From Rubrivivax sp. (GTDB lineage Bacteria; Pseudomonadota; Gammaproteobacteria; Burkholderiales; Burkholderiaceae_C), in contig JAUXVE010000047.1 in assembly GCA_030680415.1 (NCBI GenBank), forward strand, positions 1 to 48,960: a stretch of DNA of 48,960 nucleotides. Direction: 5' to 3'. This document shows, piece after piece, positions 31,494 through 40,183 of this stretch (position 1 is the first letter of the stretch; every line of letters begins with the position of its first letter). Below the pieces are notes generated by a model, which searched no databases, had not been told where the DNA came from, and worked only from the letters and a program-made list of their open reading frames with translations. Both the position numbers and the translations under genes were made by a program.

Positions 31494-33032
31494 ATGAGCA
31501 ACTTCGACCCCTTGACCCTGGCGTGCGAAGACTGGTTCGCCACCCCGCTGTGCGAACTGCCTGATGCGCTTCGCCAAAGGGTCGAGAAGGAGTTCGCCCC
31601 GATGCCGTGGGACCACCTCTCGGCCGAGCAGCGGCGGAGCGTGGCGCTTCAGCTGGACTACCAGCATGACCCGGCGACCGAGAAGGCGCGCGAAGACTGG
31701 TGGGTTTTCTTCAATCGCATGTCGGCGCTTGAAGCCGAACTCGCACGCGAAGGTGCAAGCGACCGTGTGAACCTCGACGAACTGTTGGATGGCAGCGGTC
31801 GGCTGAAGAACATCCGCGACCAGATTCGCCGAATGAAAGCGCGTGAACGGCACGCGAAGGACAACTACTACCCGCAGCGCAGAGTCCCCGTGCCAGAGCT
31901 CGCGCCAGGCAAGTACATGGCCTACCCCAAGGCGCTTCATCATCTGAGGGAAAGGCTGGGGTCGACTCCCGAGGAGCTGGCGGCTTGGGTTTGGCTTGGA
32001 CCCGACACCGGTGGCCTGGCGGCGTACTTGAACGTGAATGAACTGGACCCACCTCCGCGTTTCAACTTTGGCGTGCTCCCCCTCTTCGGCACCGCGGGCG
32101 AAGAGGATGCTGACTATGTGGCCCCGTTGATGGGGTGCTGGTTTAGCTCAGACGATGTCGCGAACTTTCAGCCGGCTGATCGATTCATCACAGGCAAGGT
32201 GCTGATCGAGCGCTGGAGCTCGATACCGGGGCTCAAGGTGGAGCCGTTCATACGAGCGAAGATCCAGGAGTCGAGGCTGCTGGACCTGCACCCGATCTAT
32301 GGCGGCACGCAAGCCGGCAGCTCAAACGCCGACCATCTTCCTCCCATGACCGAGGGGCTCTTTCGACTGGCCGACGTGGAGGAGATCGAGGCTGAGGACT
32401 TTGGGGACTTACCGGATCTTGGTTCGGACGCGAACCCGCCGGAAGCGGCAACGGAAGCGGCGCCGACGCCGGAACCGCGCACTTGGCAGACGGAGTTTCT
32501 CTCACTGGCGAACCTCGCTCCGGAAGAGATCCGCATAGCTCTCGTCGGAGACACGGCGGAGGCAGGGCTGGCGGGCAACAACATGCTTGAGGTCTCGGCG
32601 CGCGACGTCACCAAACGCATTCCACTTGCATCGCTCGGCCTGACCGACCGGCGCAGCGGATCGTTGAACAGCCAGGGGGCGATTCTGGTCGGCATGGCCG
32701 GTGGTATGAAGCTGGCCGCGTCAAACGAGAACAGCGCAAAGATCACCAGACTCCGAAAGGTGTTCCGCTCGTGCTTCGGCGTCCAGGATCCTGTCTTCCC
32801 GTACAACGATACCGACGGGTGGGCACCCCGGTTTCAGATTGTGGACAGGCGTGGGGCTTCAGCGGACCGCGCCAGGCTTGACGCCGAAAGCAAGACTGTG
32901 TCGCTTGATCAACTCCTTGACGGTGGGGCACGGGGGGTCGCCGGCAGCTTGATCGCGGAGGACGACTCTGAGGCAAAGGGCGACGCAGCGGATCAGTGGC
33001 TGAGGGAGAACGACCCGAAAGCGAAGTGCTGA
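31494..33032 (+). CDS. Unknown island protein
   Basis: The product has 512 residues and I do not recognise a family. The N-terminal third is charged and helical (MSNFDPLTLACEDWFATPL, then LPDALRQRVEKEF). A middle part contains hydrophobic beta-like strands with Trp and Phe (WVWLGPDTGGLAAYL, FGVLPLFGTAGEEDADYVAP). An acidic, proline-rich linker (about 300-330) precedes a C-terminal part with basic patches. It has no signal peptide, membrane segment or clear catalytic motif. It is divergent from the defence-like block and precedes the AlpA-primase operon by 150 bases on the same strand. It could belong to either. Confidence 0.7.
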   Translation: MSNFDPLTLACEDWFATPLCELPDALRQRVEKEFAPMPWDHLSAEQRRSVALQLDYQHDPATEKAREDWWVFFNRMSALEAELAREGASDRVNLDELLDGSGRLKNIRDQIRRMKARERHAKDNYYPQRRVPVPELAPGKYMAYPKALHHLRERLGSTPEELAAWVWLGPDTGGLAAYLNVNELDPPPRFNFGVLPLFGTAGEEDADYVAPLMGCWFSSDDVANFQPADRFITGKVLIERWSSIPGLKVEPFIRAKIQESRLLDLHPIYGGTQAGSSNADHLPPMTEGLFRLADVEEIEAEDFGDLPDLGSDANPPEAATEAAPTPEPRTWQTEFLSLANLAPEEIRIALVGDTAEAGLAGNNMLEVSARDVTKRIPLASLGLTDRRSGSLNSQGAILVGMAGGMKLAASNENSAKITRLRKVFRSCFGVQDPVFPYNDTDGWAPRFQIVDRRGASADRARLDAESKTVSLDQLLDGGARGVAGSLIAEDDSEAKGDAADQWLRENDPKAKC

Positions 33033-33043
33033 TGGAGCATCGC

Positions 33044-33134
33044 TTGTCATGACAACTGTGCATTTGTCATAGCGACTTGCTTTGTCGAGTCCCCGCGCCA
33101 GCATTGGCGCATCGGGCGATTCAGTGACATGTCA
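33044..33134 (+). promoter_or_regulatory. Cluster of TGTCAT/ATGACA sites before alpA-like gene
   Basis: A perfect palindrome TTGTCATGACAA lies at 33044-33055. The half-site TTGTCAT recurs at 33064-33070, and a second palindrome TGACATGTCA lies at 33125-33134. All stand in the 150-bp region upstream of the replication module. Repetition of one hexamer in both orientations suggests a cooperative operator. Confidence 0.5.
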
Positions 33135-33136
33135 TG

Positions 33137-33173
33137 CGTAGAGGAATGCGGAGACGTTCCGCACGGCTCTACG
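33137..33173 (+). promoter_or_regulatory. Two-stem leader hairpin ending at the alpA ribosome site
   Basis: Outer arms CGTAGAG (33137-33143) and CTCTACG (33167-33173) enclose inner arms TGCGGA (33147-33152) and TCCGCA (33158-33163). A 3-by-3 internal loop separates them and the apical loop has 5 bases. The 3' arm ends at the first G of GAGG (33173-33176), the ribosome binding site for the ATG at 33184. Folding could therefore control access of ribosomes to the first gene of the replication module. Confidence 0.55.
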
Positions 33174-33183
33174 AGGTGCAGCC

Positions 33184-33477
33184 ATGTCCAATGCCAGCAA
33201 TCGCAACAACGAGTCGGCCCCCGTCGTGCCGCCGGCTCAGTTCAGCTTCCTCCGCATACCCCTCGTACTGAAGCGCCGAGGTGTGTCGCGCAGCGCTCAC
33301 TACGCCGACATCAAGGCTGGGCTGTTTCCGAAGCCGGTCCCAATCGGACTGCGGGCAGTAGCGCATCCCGACTACGAAGTCGATGCGCTCAACGCCGCAA
33401 CGATCGCCGAAAAGTCCGACGCCGAGATCCGCGCCCTGGTCGTGAAGCTGGAAGCGGCCCGCAAAGCGACGAAGTAG
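33184..33477 (+). CDS. AlpA-like DNA-binding regulator
   Basis: The 97-residue product has the segment FSFLRIPLVLKRRGVSRSAHYADIKAGLFPKPVPIGLRAVA. This is the typical winged-helix core of the AlpA/excisionase family, which recognises phage and island control sites. The C-terminal part is helical and charged. AlpA-type proteins activate integrase and replication genes of cryptic prophages and satellites. It is the first gene of an operon with the primase, 11 bases upstream of it. Its translation start sits behind the leader hairpin at 33137-33173. Confidence 0.82.
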   Translation: MSNASNRNNESAPVVPPAQFSFLRIPLVLKRRGVSRSAHYADIKAGLFPKPVPIGLRAVAHPDYEVDALNAATIAEKSDAEIRALVVKLEAARKATK

Positions 33478-33488
33478 CGGTGGCGGCG

Positions 33489-36056
33489 ATGAGCACGCCC
33501 GTGACAGTTTCGCCGGCCGGCGCCGCGGGGACCGACAAAACCGATGAAACCTACGCCGTCGACAACGGCGCGTTTCTGATGGCGATCTTCGGCAGCACGC
33601 CGGCCGAGACGCGGCCCCTCGTGGTTACCTTCGACGGCGATCCCACCAAGGTTGCCGCCAAGTCCTGGTTCGGCCGGCCGTGGCAGGCGGAGCGCGCGGA
33701 AACCACCAGCCTGCCGGCCGGCGCCAACAACTACTTCAGCCTGGCGACCTTCAGGCCCGACGAGGCCGGCCAATACCGGCGGCAGAAGGCGCGCTTCTCG
33801 GCCCTGCACGCCGTGATGCTGGACGACGTGGGCACCAAGGTGGCCATGGAGAGGCTGACGCTGCCGCCGACCTGGCTGCTGGAAACATCGCCGGGCAACT
33901 ATCAGGCCGGATATTTGCTGCGAGAGCCGCTTGCGGATGGCGCCGCCGCAGACCGCCTTATGAATGCGGTGGTGGCCGCCGGACTGTGCGACCCCGGCGC
34001 GAACGGACCGCGGGCGCGGCTGGCCCGGCTGCCGGCGGCGGTGAACGGCAAGCACACACCACCCTTCCCTTGCAGGCTGGCCGAGTGGCGGCCCCAGCTG
34101 CGCTACTCGATCGAAGAGCTGGTCGATGGCCTCGAATTGGAGATGCCGTCGGCGGGCCGCCCACAGCGGCTCAAGACGCGCGCCACGCAGGACCGGCCGG
34201 TCGATGGTGATCCGGTGTGGATACCGCGCCCCGACGAGAACAGCGTGCTCGTCGCGTTGCGCAACCACGGCCTGTACAAGGCGCCGCTGGGCGACGGCAA
34301 GCACGACATCACCTGCCCCTGGGTGCAGGAGCACACAGGCGCTGCGGACGGCGGCACGGCCTACTTCGAGCCCGACGACAGCTGGCCGATCGGCGGCTTC
34401 AAGTGCCTGCATGGCCACTGTGCGCACCGGCATGTGCGCGACCTGCTTCGCTTCGTGGCCGTCCAGGTGGGCGATGCGCGCATGAAGCCCACGATCCGCG
34501 TAGTGGCCGGCGAGATCCACCGCGTGGTGGACGCGGCCGAGCGCGAACTGGCCCATTCAGGCCGCCACTACCAGCGCGGCGGGTTGATCGTGACCGTGGT
34601 CACCGACCCCGGCACGCGCGAGACCCGCGTGCAGGACATCAGCCCCCCGGCACTGGTGCGGGCGCTGGCCGGCGCAACCACCTGGGAGAAGTACGACGCT
34701 CGTACCGAAGACTGGGTGCGCACGGACCCACCGCAGCGGCACACGGCGGTGCTGTTCGACTCCACGAGCTATTACCACCTGCCCGTGTTGAACGGGCTGA
34801 CGCGGCAGCCCTATCTGCGGCCTGATGGCAGCCTGATGTCGGCGGCGGGGTATGACGCGGCCACCGGCATGTTCGGCGTGTTCGACGCCCGGGAGTTCTC
34901 CGTTCCAGCGAAGCCGACCCGTGCGCAGGCGGTGGCCGCGCTGGCGCTGCTGAACGGCCTTCTGACCGAGTTCAGCTTCGCCAGTGACACCGACCTGGCT
35001 GCTGCCCTGGTGGCGATGCTCACCGCGGCAGTCCGGCCCAGCCTGGTCCATGCGCCCATGTTTCATGCTCGGGCGCACATGGTCGGCTCGGGCAAGAGTT
35101 ACCTGTGCGAGTTGATCACGGCCTTCGCCACGCCGCAGCGCAGCACGCCGACCACTTTCCCCGGCGACGACGAGGAGTGCCGCAAGCTGCTGCTCGCGGA
35201 GCTGCTGCGCGCGCCGGCCGTGGTCGAGTTCGACAACCTCACCGGCGACCTGGTGGCGCACAAGAGCCTGTGCACGGCGCTGACCTCGGAGCACATGAGC
35301 GGCCGCATCCTGGGTGTGTCGAAGACGGCCACGGTCAATACGCGCGCCTTGTTCCTGTCCAGCGGCAACAACGTGGGGCCGGTGCAGGACATGACCCGGC
35401 GCTGCATCACCATCCACCTGAGCCCTGATTGCGAGGTGCCGGCGGCGCGCAGCTTCACGCGGCCCGATCTGGTGCGCGACGTGCTGCGTGAGCGTGGGCG
35501 GTATGTCTCGGCGGCGCTGACGATCGTGCGCGCCTGGATCGCGGCCGGCAAGCCGATGACCGAGTGCAAGCCGCTGGCGGGCTTCAGCGACTGGTCAGCC
35601 CTGTGCCGGCAGCCCCTGCTCTGGCTGGGCCTGGCCGACGCGACGGCATCCGTGTTCAAGGCCATGGCCGAAGACCCGGATCGCGAGACCCTGGGCCGGT
35701 TGCTGACGGGGTGGCAGGCGGCATTCGGCAAGACCGCGGCGATGGTGCGCGATGCCGTGAAGCAGGCATCGGCCATCGAGGGACAGCATGCCGAGCTGCG
35801 GGAGGTGCTGCGCGACATCGCCGATGAACGCGGCGAGATCAACCGCCGAAAGCTGGGGTGGTGGATCCGGCGGCACTCCGGGCGCATCGTCGATGGCTTG
35901 CGCTTCGTGCGCGCCAGCGGCAACCGCTCGGCGGAGGCCTGGCAGGTGGAGTCGGTTTCGCCGGTTTCGCCGGTTCCCCTGCTGCCGTCCACGAAAGGTG
36001 TCGGCGGCACCGCGGCTGCCGACAACGCCTACGCCCGCGCCAGCCGCGGTTCATGA
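33489..36056 (+). CDS. Primase-helicase replication protein
   Basis: The product has 855 residues. The N-terminal part (to about 220) resembles archaeo-eukaryotic primase domains of RepB-like replication proteins, with FSALHAVMLDDVGTKVAMERL (acidic pair near 111) and WLLETSPGNYQAGYLL. A Cys/His-rich segment follows (CPWVQEHTGAADGGTAYFEP, then GFKCLHGHCAHRHV, near 280-320) and may bind zinc. The C-terminal half has a P-loop (MVGSGKSYLCEL, about 530-541) and AVVEFDNLTGDL as Walker B region, like superfamily 3/D5 helicases. It would start replication of the excised element. An alternative reading is a transcriptionally active phage-satellite Rep. The ATG has only a weak ribosome site. Confidence 0.85.
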   Translation: MSTPVTVSPAGAAGTDKTDETYAVDNGAFLMAIFGSTPAETRPLVVTFDGDPTKVAAKSWFGRPWQAERAETTSLPAGANNYFSLATFRPDEAGQYRRQKARFSALHAVMLDDVGTKVAMERLTLPPTWLLETSPGNYQAGYLLREPLADGAAADRLMNAVVAAGLCDPGANGPRARLARLPAAVNGKHTPPFPCRLAEWRPQLRYSIEELVDGLELEMPSAGRPQRLKTRATQDRPVDGDPVWIPRPDENSVLVALRNHGLYKAPLGDGKHDITCPWVQEHTGAADGGTAYFEPDDSWPIGGFKCLHGHCAHRHVRDLLRFVAVQVGDARMKPTIRVVAGEIHRVVDAAERELAHSGRHYQRGGLIVTVVTDPGTRETRVQDISPPALVRALAGATTWEKYDARTEDWVRTDPPQRHTAVLFDSTSYYHLPVLNGLTRQPYLRPDGSLMSAAGYDAATGMFGVFDAREFSVPAKPTRAQAVAALALLNGLLTEFSFASDTDLAAALVAMLTAAVRPSLVHAPMFHARAHMVGSGKSYLCELITAFATPQRSTPTTFPGDDEECRKLLLAELLRAPAVVEFDNLTGDLVAHKSLCTALTSEHMSGRILGVSKTATVNTRALFLSSGNNVGPVQDMTRRCITIHLSPDCEVPAARSFTRPDLVRDVLRERGRYVSAALTIVRAWIAAGKPMTECKPLAGFSDWSALCRQPLLWLGLADATASVFKAMAEDPDRETLGRLLTGWQAAFGKTAAMVRDAVKQASAIEGQHAELREVLRDIADERGEINRRKLGWWIRRHSGRIVDGLRFVRASGNRSAEAWQVESVSPVSPVPLLPSTKGVGGTAAADNAYARASRGS

Positions 36057-36077
36057 ACGTGGTGACCAAGCCCACCC

Positions 36078-36548
36078 ATGCGTAAGCGCCACCCGAACCC
36101 CCGCCTGGCCAAGATCCACCGGAACTACACCGTGGAAGAGGTGGCCAGCCTTTTCGGCATCCACCGCAACACCGTGCGTGAGTGGGTCAAGCGTGGGCTG
36201 CCGACCAGCGATGGCCGGCGCCCGATGCTGATCCTGGGCCGCGACCTGGTGGCGTTCCTCAGCGCCCGCCGGGCGAAGAACAAGCGCACCTGCCAGCCCG
36301 GCGAACTCTATTGCGTGCGGTGCCGCGCGCCGCGGGCGCCGGCTGGTGACATGGTGGACTACGTGGCCTTGACGGCGACGCTGGGCAACCTGGCGGCCAT
36401 CTGCTCCGTCTGCGAAACCATGATCTACCGGCGGGTCAGTCTGGCCAAGCTGACCTCCGTTTGTGGGAAGTTGGACGTCACGCTGCCGCAGGCACTGGAA
36501 CACATAGGCGAGCGCGCGCAGCCCACCGTGAACAGTGACTTGGAATAG
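36078..36548 (+). CDS. HTH and zinc-ribbon protein beside integrase
   Basis: The 156-residue product has a MerR/excisionase-like helix-turn-helix at about 18-40 (TVEEVASLFGIHRNTVREWV). Two CxxC pairs follow, Cys79/Cys82 (YCVRCRAP) and Cys109/Cys112 (CSVCE), probably a zinc ribbon. It lies between primase and integrase genes, 21 bases after the former and 13 before the latter. It may act as a directionality factor or as regulator of the integrase. No catalytic motif is present. Confidence 0.75.
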   Translation: MRKRHPNPRLAKIHRNYTVEEVASLFGIHRNTVREWVKRGLPTSDGRRPMLILGRDLVAFLSARRAKNKRTCQPGELYCVRCRAPRAPAGDMVDYVALTATLGNLAAICSVCETMIYRRVSLAKLTSVCGKLDVTLPQALEHIGERAQPTVNSDLE

Positions 36549-36561
36549 GGAGCCTCAGGCC

Positions 36562-37671
36562 ATGGCAATGCACAACGCCGACAACGAGCGAGTCAAGCGC
36601 AAGTACCTCGCCTTCCTGAAGCAGGCCAAAGGGCAGAGCGAGCAGTCGGTGGACGCGGTGGCCAAGGCGCTGGCGCGCTTCGAGGCCGACACCCGATACC
36701 GCGATTTCAAGGCCTTCCACTTCGAGCAGGCCGTGGCTTTCAAGAAGCATCTTGCCGAGCAGACGAGCCTGAGCACCGGCGGCAAGCTCAGCAAGGCCAC
36801 GCTGCACGCCACGCTGGCGCACCTGAAGCGCTTCTTCCAGTGGCTGGCCGACAGGCCGGGCTACAAGTCGCTGCAGTACTCGTATGCCGAGTACTTCAAC
36901 CTGTCGGAGAAAGACACGCGCGTCGCGACCGCACGCCGTGAGCGGCCGGCGCCGACGCTGGAGCAGATCCGGCACACCATCGCCCTGATGCCCGGCCAGA
37001 CCGAGATCGAGCGCCGGAACCGCGCGCTGATGGCCTTCGCGCTGCTGACCGGCGCGCGCGACAGCGCCATCGCGTCGATGAAGCTCAAGCATGTGGACCT
37101 GGCCGCCGGCAGCGTGTTCCAGGATGCGCGAGAGGTGGATACCAAGTTCAGCAAGAGCTTCACGACCTACTTCTTCCCCGTCGGCAGCGAGGTACGGCAG
37201 ATCTTCGATGCCTGGGTGAGCTACCTGCGGCAAGAGAAGCTCCGGGGCAATGAGGACCCCTTGTTCCCTGCGACGCTGGTGGAAGTGGGTGAGTCCAGGC
37301 AGTTCGAGGCCGTGGGCCTGGCGCGCAGGCACTGGAGCACGGCGTCGCCGATCCGCACGATCTTCCAGGGGGCTTTCGAGGGCGCGGGGCTGCCGTACTT
37401 CAACCCGCACAGTTTCAGGAACACCCTCGTTCAACTCGGGCAGACCCTGTGCCGCGACGCGGAGCAGTTCAAGGCGTGGAGCCAGAACATGGGCCACGAC
37501 GGCGTGCTGACCACGTTCCTGAGCTACGGCGCCGTGGCGCCGCGGCGGCAGGGGCAGATCATCCAGGCGCTGGGGCTGGGCAATGGTCAGCCGACCGGGC
37601 AGGCGGAAGTCGTGGCGCAGGCAGTCGTGCAGGCAATGCGTGGAGCCGGCTTCGTCAGTCAGCAAGGCTGA
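36562..37671 (+). CDS. Second tyrosine recombinase
   Basis: The 369-residue product has an N-terminal SAM-like core-binding domain (about 5-105). The catalytic domain has the first arginine in LLTGARDSAIASM (about 164), the HSFRNTLVQLGQ box (about 282-293), MGHDGV (about 312) and the nucleophile tyrosine in TFLSYG (about 321). All catalytic residues appear present. It differs strongly from the integrase at 13347-14531. It closes the AlpA-primase-HTH operon, as in many integrative elements. It may serve a nested element or act with the first integrase. Two palindromes at 37804-37834, 133 bases downstream, could be its target. Confidence 0.88.
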   Translation: MAMHNADNERVKRKYLAFLKQAKGQSEQSVDAVAKALARFEADTRYRDFKAFHFEQAVAFKKHLAEQTSLSTGGKLSKATLHATLAHLKRFFQWLADRPGYKSLQYSYAEYFNLSEKDTRVATARRERPAPTLEQIRHTIALMPGQTEIERRNRALMAFALLTGARDSAIASMKLKHVDLAAGSVFQDAREVDTKFSKSFTTYFFPVGSEVRQIFDAWVSYLRQEKLRGNEDPLFPATLVEVGESRQFEAVGLARRHWSTASPIRTIFQGAFEGAGLPYFNPHSFRNTLVQLGQTLCRDAEQFKAWSQNMGHDGVLTTFLSYGAVAPRRQGQIIQALGLGNGQPTGQAEVVAQAVVQAMRGAGFVSQQG

Positions 37672-37803
37672 CTCAAGCGGTGGCCGACTGACCATCGCTG
37701 CCGGCGTTCCGTGGAAGCGACGAGCGACCGCGCCTGAGCGAATGTCAGGTCGAGGTCACAAAGCCGGTGCTGGCCGACGATTGCCGGCGGACCGTTCACG
37801 ACC

Positions 37804-37834
37804 CCTATGCATAGGACTCAACTATGCGTAGTTG
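37804..37834. promoter_or_regulatory. Two adjacent palindromes sharing CTATGC
   Basis: CCTATGCATAGG (37804-37815) is a perfect 12-bp palindrome. Three bases later CAACTA-TGCG-TAGTTG (37819-37834) is a perfect 6-bp inverted repeat with a 4-base centre. Both contain CTATGC. They stand in the 398-bp region between the second integrase and the hydrolase gene, which otherwise holds no supported gene. They could be an attachment core or an operator. Confidence 0.45.
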
Positions 37835-38069
37835 CCCGTCAAGGGGCGGTCGCTGACCAAGCAGGACGCGGGGAGTGAACCGGGCGGCGAGCGCATAACC
37901 GACATGGGGGCAAACCCACCCCCCGAACCGGTGGCTCGACAGGGCTGTCGGTGCCATTGCAGTTCCACTCTCCGGCCCAGCTTCGGTATAAGGTGAGAGC
38001 AGGGTCGGTCGACCTTGATCGATCACCCTCGATGCCATCCTTCCCGGGTCGCTACAGGAGACAAGCCCC

Positions 38070-39404
38070 ATGAAGATGCTGAAGACAGCTCTCGCCGCCG
38101 CCGCCGTTGCCTTGCTGACCGCGCAAGTGGGTGTGGTCACCGCCGCTGCACCGGCGGCCTACTATGTGGACGAGACCAAGCTGCCGTTCACGGCGCTGGC
38201 CGGCGCACAGGCGCTCTGGGGCGTGCACAACGGTGCCGGATATCGCATCGAGGTGCCGGCCAACTGGAACGGCCGGCTCGTGATCTGGGCCCACGGCTAC
38301 CGAGGCACGGGGCTGGAGCTGACGGTCGACAACCATCCGCTGCGCAACTTCCTGGTTTCCCAGGGCTACGCCTGGGCGGCGTCGAGCTACAGCAAGAACG
38401 CCTACGACCCGTCGCAGGGCGCCAAGGACAGCCACGCGCTGGCGCAGTTCTTCAACGGACGCGTCGGCAAACCGGTGAAGACCTACATCGGCGGCGCGTC
38501 GATGGGCGGCCACGTCACCACCGTGATGGCCGAGCAGTGGCCGCGCAGCTACGCCGGCGCGATGCCGATCTGCGGCGTCATGGGCGACTACGAACTGTTC
38601 GACTATTTCCTCGACTTCAACGTCGCGGCGCAGACGCTGTCGGGGATGAACCAGACCTATCCCTTCGGCCCCGACTACCTTGGCACGGTCGTGCCCGCCA
38701 CGAAGGCAGCGCTCGGGCCAGCCTTCCCATTCGACCTCAACGCGGCGGGCCAGAGCCTGGCGGGCCTGGTGCAGATGCGCAGCGGCGGCGTGCGGCCGCT
38801 GTTCCAGCAGGGCTGGTTGTTCTGGAACGGCGTGGCCGGCGACTTCCTGTTCGGCCTGGGCGTGGGCGACGGCACGTTGCCGCGCCAGCCGGGCGTGGCG
38901 GTGCAGAACTCGGACGTGACCTACCAGTTCGACGCCGACCCGACGCTGTCACCGGCCGAGACTGCGTTCAACGACATGGTGCAGCGCGTCACCGCCGACC
39001 CGCAGGCGCGTCGCCGCAACGGCCTGGCCAACGTGACGCCGACCCCCGGCGACCTGAAGATCCCGATGCTGACGCTGCACACGCTGGGCGACCTCTTCGT
39101 GCCCTTCCACATGCAGCAGGAGTACGCCCGGCGCGTCGCCGCCAAGGGCGCGTCCGACCTGCTGGTGCAGCGCGCGACGCGGGACTTCGGCCACTGCACC
39201 TTCACCCCGACCGAACTCGTGACGACCTTCGTCGACCTCGTGGCCTGGGTCGAAGGCGGCGTCAAGCCGGCCGGCGACGACGTGCTCGACCCGGCCGCGG
39301 TGGCGGACCCGGACTTCGGATGCACCTACACCGACAAGACCGCGCCGCGACTGTGGAACTCGCCAGGCCTGGGCTTCCTGGCGCCGCCGGCCTGCGCGCC
39401 CTGA
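38070..39404 (+). CDS. Secreted alpha/beta hydrolase
   Basis: The 444-residue product begins with a signal peptide (MKMLKTALAAAAVALLTAQ, then VGVVTAAA). The hydrolase fold shows the oxyanion segment VIWAHGYRG (about 71-79), the nucleophile elbow YIGGASMGGHV with Ser144, an acid in LHTLGDLFVPFH and the histidine in RDFGHCTFTP. It probably hydrolyses esters outside the cytoplasm; the substrate cannot be read. The ATG has AGGAG 11 bases upstream. It is the last gene before the tRNA repeat and stands alone. It is either island cargo or a neighbour captured when the island formed. Confidence 0.82.
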   Translation: MKMLKTALAAAAVALLTAQVGVVTAAAPAAYYVDETKLPFTALAGAQALWGVHNGAGYRIEVPANWNGRLVIWAHGYRGTGLELTVDNHPLRNFLVSQGYAWAASSYSKNAYDPSQGAKDSHALAQFFNGRVGKPVKTYIGGASMGGHVTTVMAEQWPRSYAGAMPICGVMGDYELFDYFLDFNVAAQTLSGMNQTYPFGPDYLGTVVPATKAALGPAFPFDLNAAGQSLAGLVQMRSGGVRPLFQQGWLFWNGVAGDFLFGLGVGDGTLPRQPGVAVQNSDVTYQFDADPTLSPAETAFNDMVQRVTADPQARRRNGLANVTPTPGDLKIPMLTLHTLGDLFVPFHMQQEYARRVAAKGASDLLVQRATRDFGHCTFTPTELVTTFVDLVAWVEGGVKPAGDDVLDPAAVADPDFGCTYTDKTAPRLWNSPGLGFLAPPACAP

Positions 39405-40157
39405 CGGGCTCCCGGGCGCGGTGACCGCCGCGCCCGGACCGGACACCCCGATCGCGCCGGCCCAATTTGCACGCGCGCAGGCCCGGGCCAGCGGACCTTA
39501 CCCCAGGGGCCGCGTGCGCCCGATGTGCGGCACCGTCAAGTCACGGCAGGTGTCCGCCGGCCACCGGTGTTTCCTGCGTGCACATGGACGCGAAGCTCTC
39601 GCTTCGCTGACGGCCCATGTCGAGCTCATCAACGCCCACAACCAGAACGACACTGCGACCTGCAGTCACGGCGCTGACAGCAGTGCGCGTCAGATTCTTC
39701 GGCAGTTGCAGTTGCTCCTTTGGTGGCGGCTGCGCACGCTGCCCCCGGTGCGTGAAAGCCTCTTCGATCGCCAGCCGTTCCGGGATCGCCAACGATCCTT
39801 TGCTCACTGCCGCCGTACGGGCAGTGATCGATGGCGAGATCCAACACATTCCTGAGCAGCCGGGCCAAGCTCGACAACCGAACTGCTCTAGACCGGCCCG
39901 CCGCCAGCGCCCGCTCATGGCCGGGAATGACCTGTGGCTTGCCGCCGCCGAATGTCATCTCGCAGCAGTTGAGCGGTCATCCGTCGCAGGCCGGTGACGC
40001 GGCCCGACGCATCGCGGTGCCGGGCATCCCAAGCACTGCACCGTGCGTGTGGTTGAGATGCAGGGCCGTGGCCTTGGCCTCGACGGCGCTACAGAGCGCG
40101 GAAGTCCCCAGCAGGTCGCAAGGCCAATGCCCTGCCGGGGGAGTCTGCGAGCCCCGT
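39405..40157. other. Long intergenic region, no supported gene
   Basis: Several overlapping frames are open on both strands, but none has a convincing start and recognisable protein. A few phrases on the minus strand recall decayed coding sequence (for example LRNVLDLAIDHCPYGG and ERLAIEEAFTHRG, in different frames). They are too weak to name. Confidence 0.4.
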
Positions 40158-40178
40158 TTTTCATACCATTTTCATACC
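40158..40178 (+). repeat. TTTTCATACC doublet, right end
   Basis: TTTTCATACC occurs at 40158-40167 and 40169-40178 with an 11-bp period, matching the tandem repeat at 13310-13331 inside the left end. These are probable arm-type sites of the island integrase. Confidence 0.65.
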
Positions 40179-40183
40179 GCCAA

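Noticed and set aside
33129..33488. Upstream extension of the primase frame over the AlpA-like gene
   Set aside because: The extension would overlap a clear regulator gene in another frame and has poor composition. The ATG at 33489 follows the regulator stop directly.
39405..40157. Decayed hydrolase or transposase gene on the minus strand
   Set aside because: The suggestive phrases lie in different frames, are short and have no start or ribosome site.
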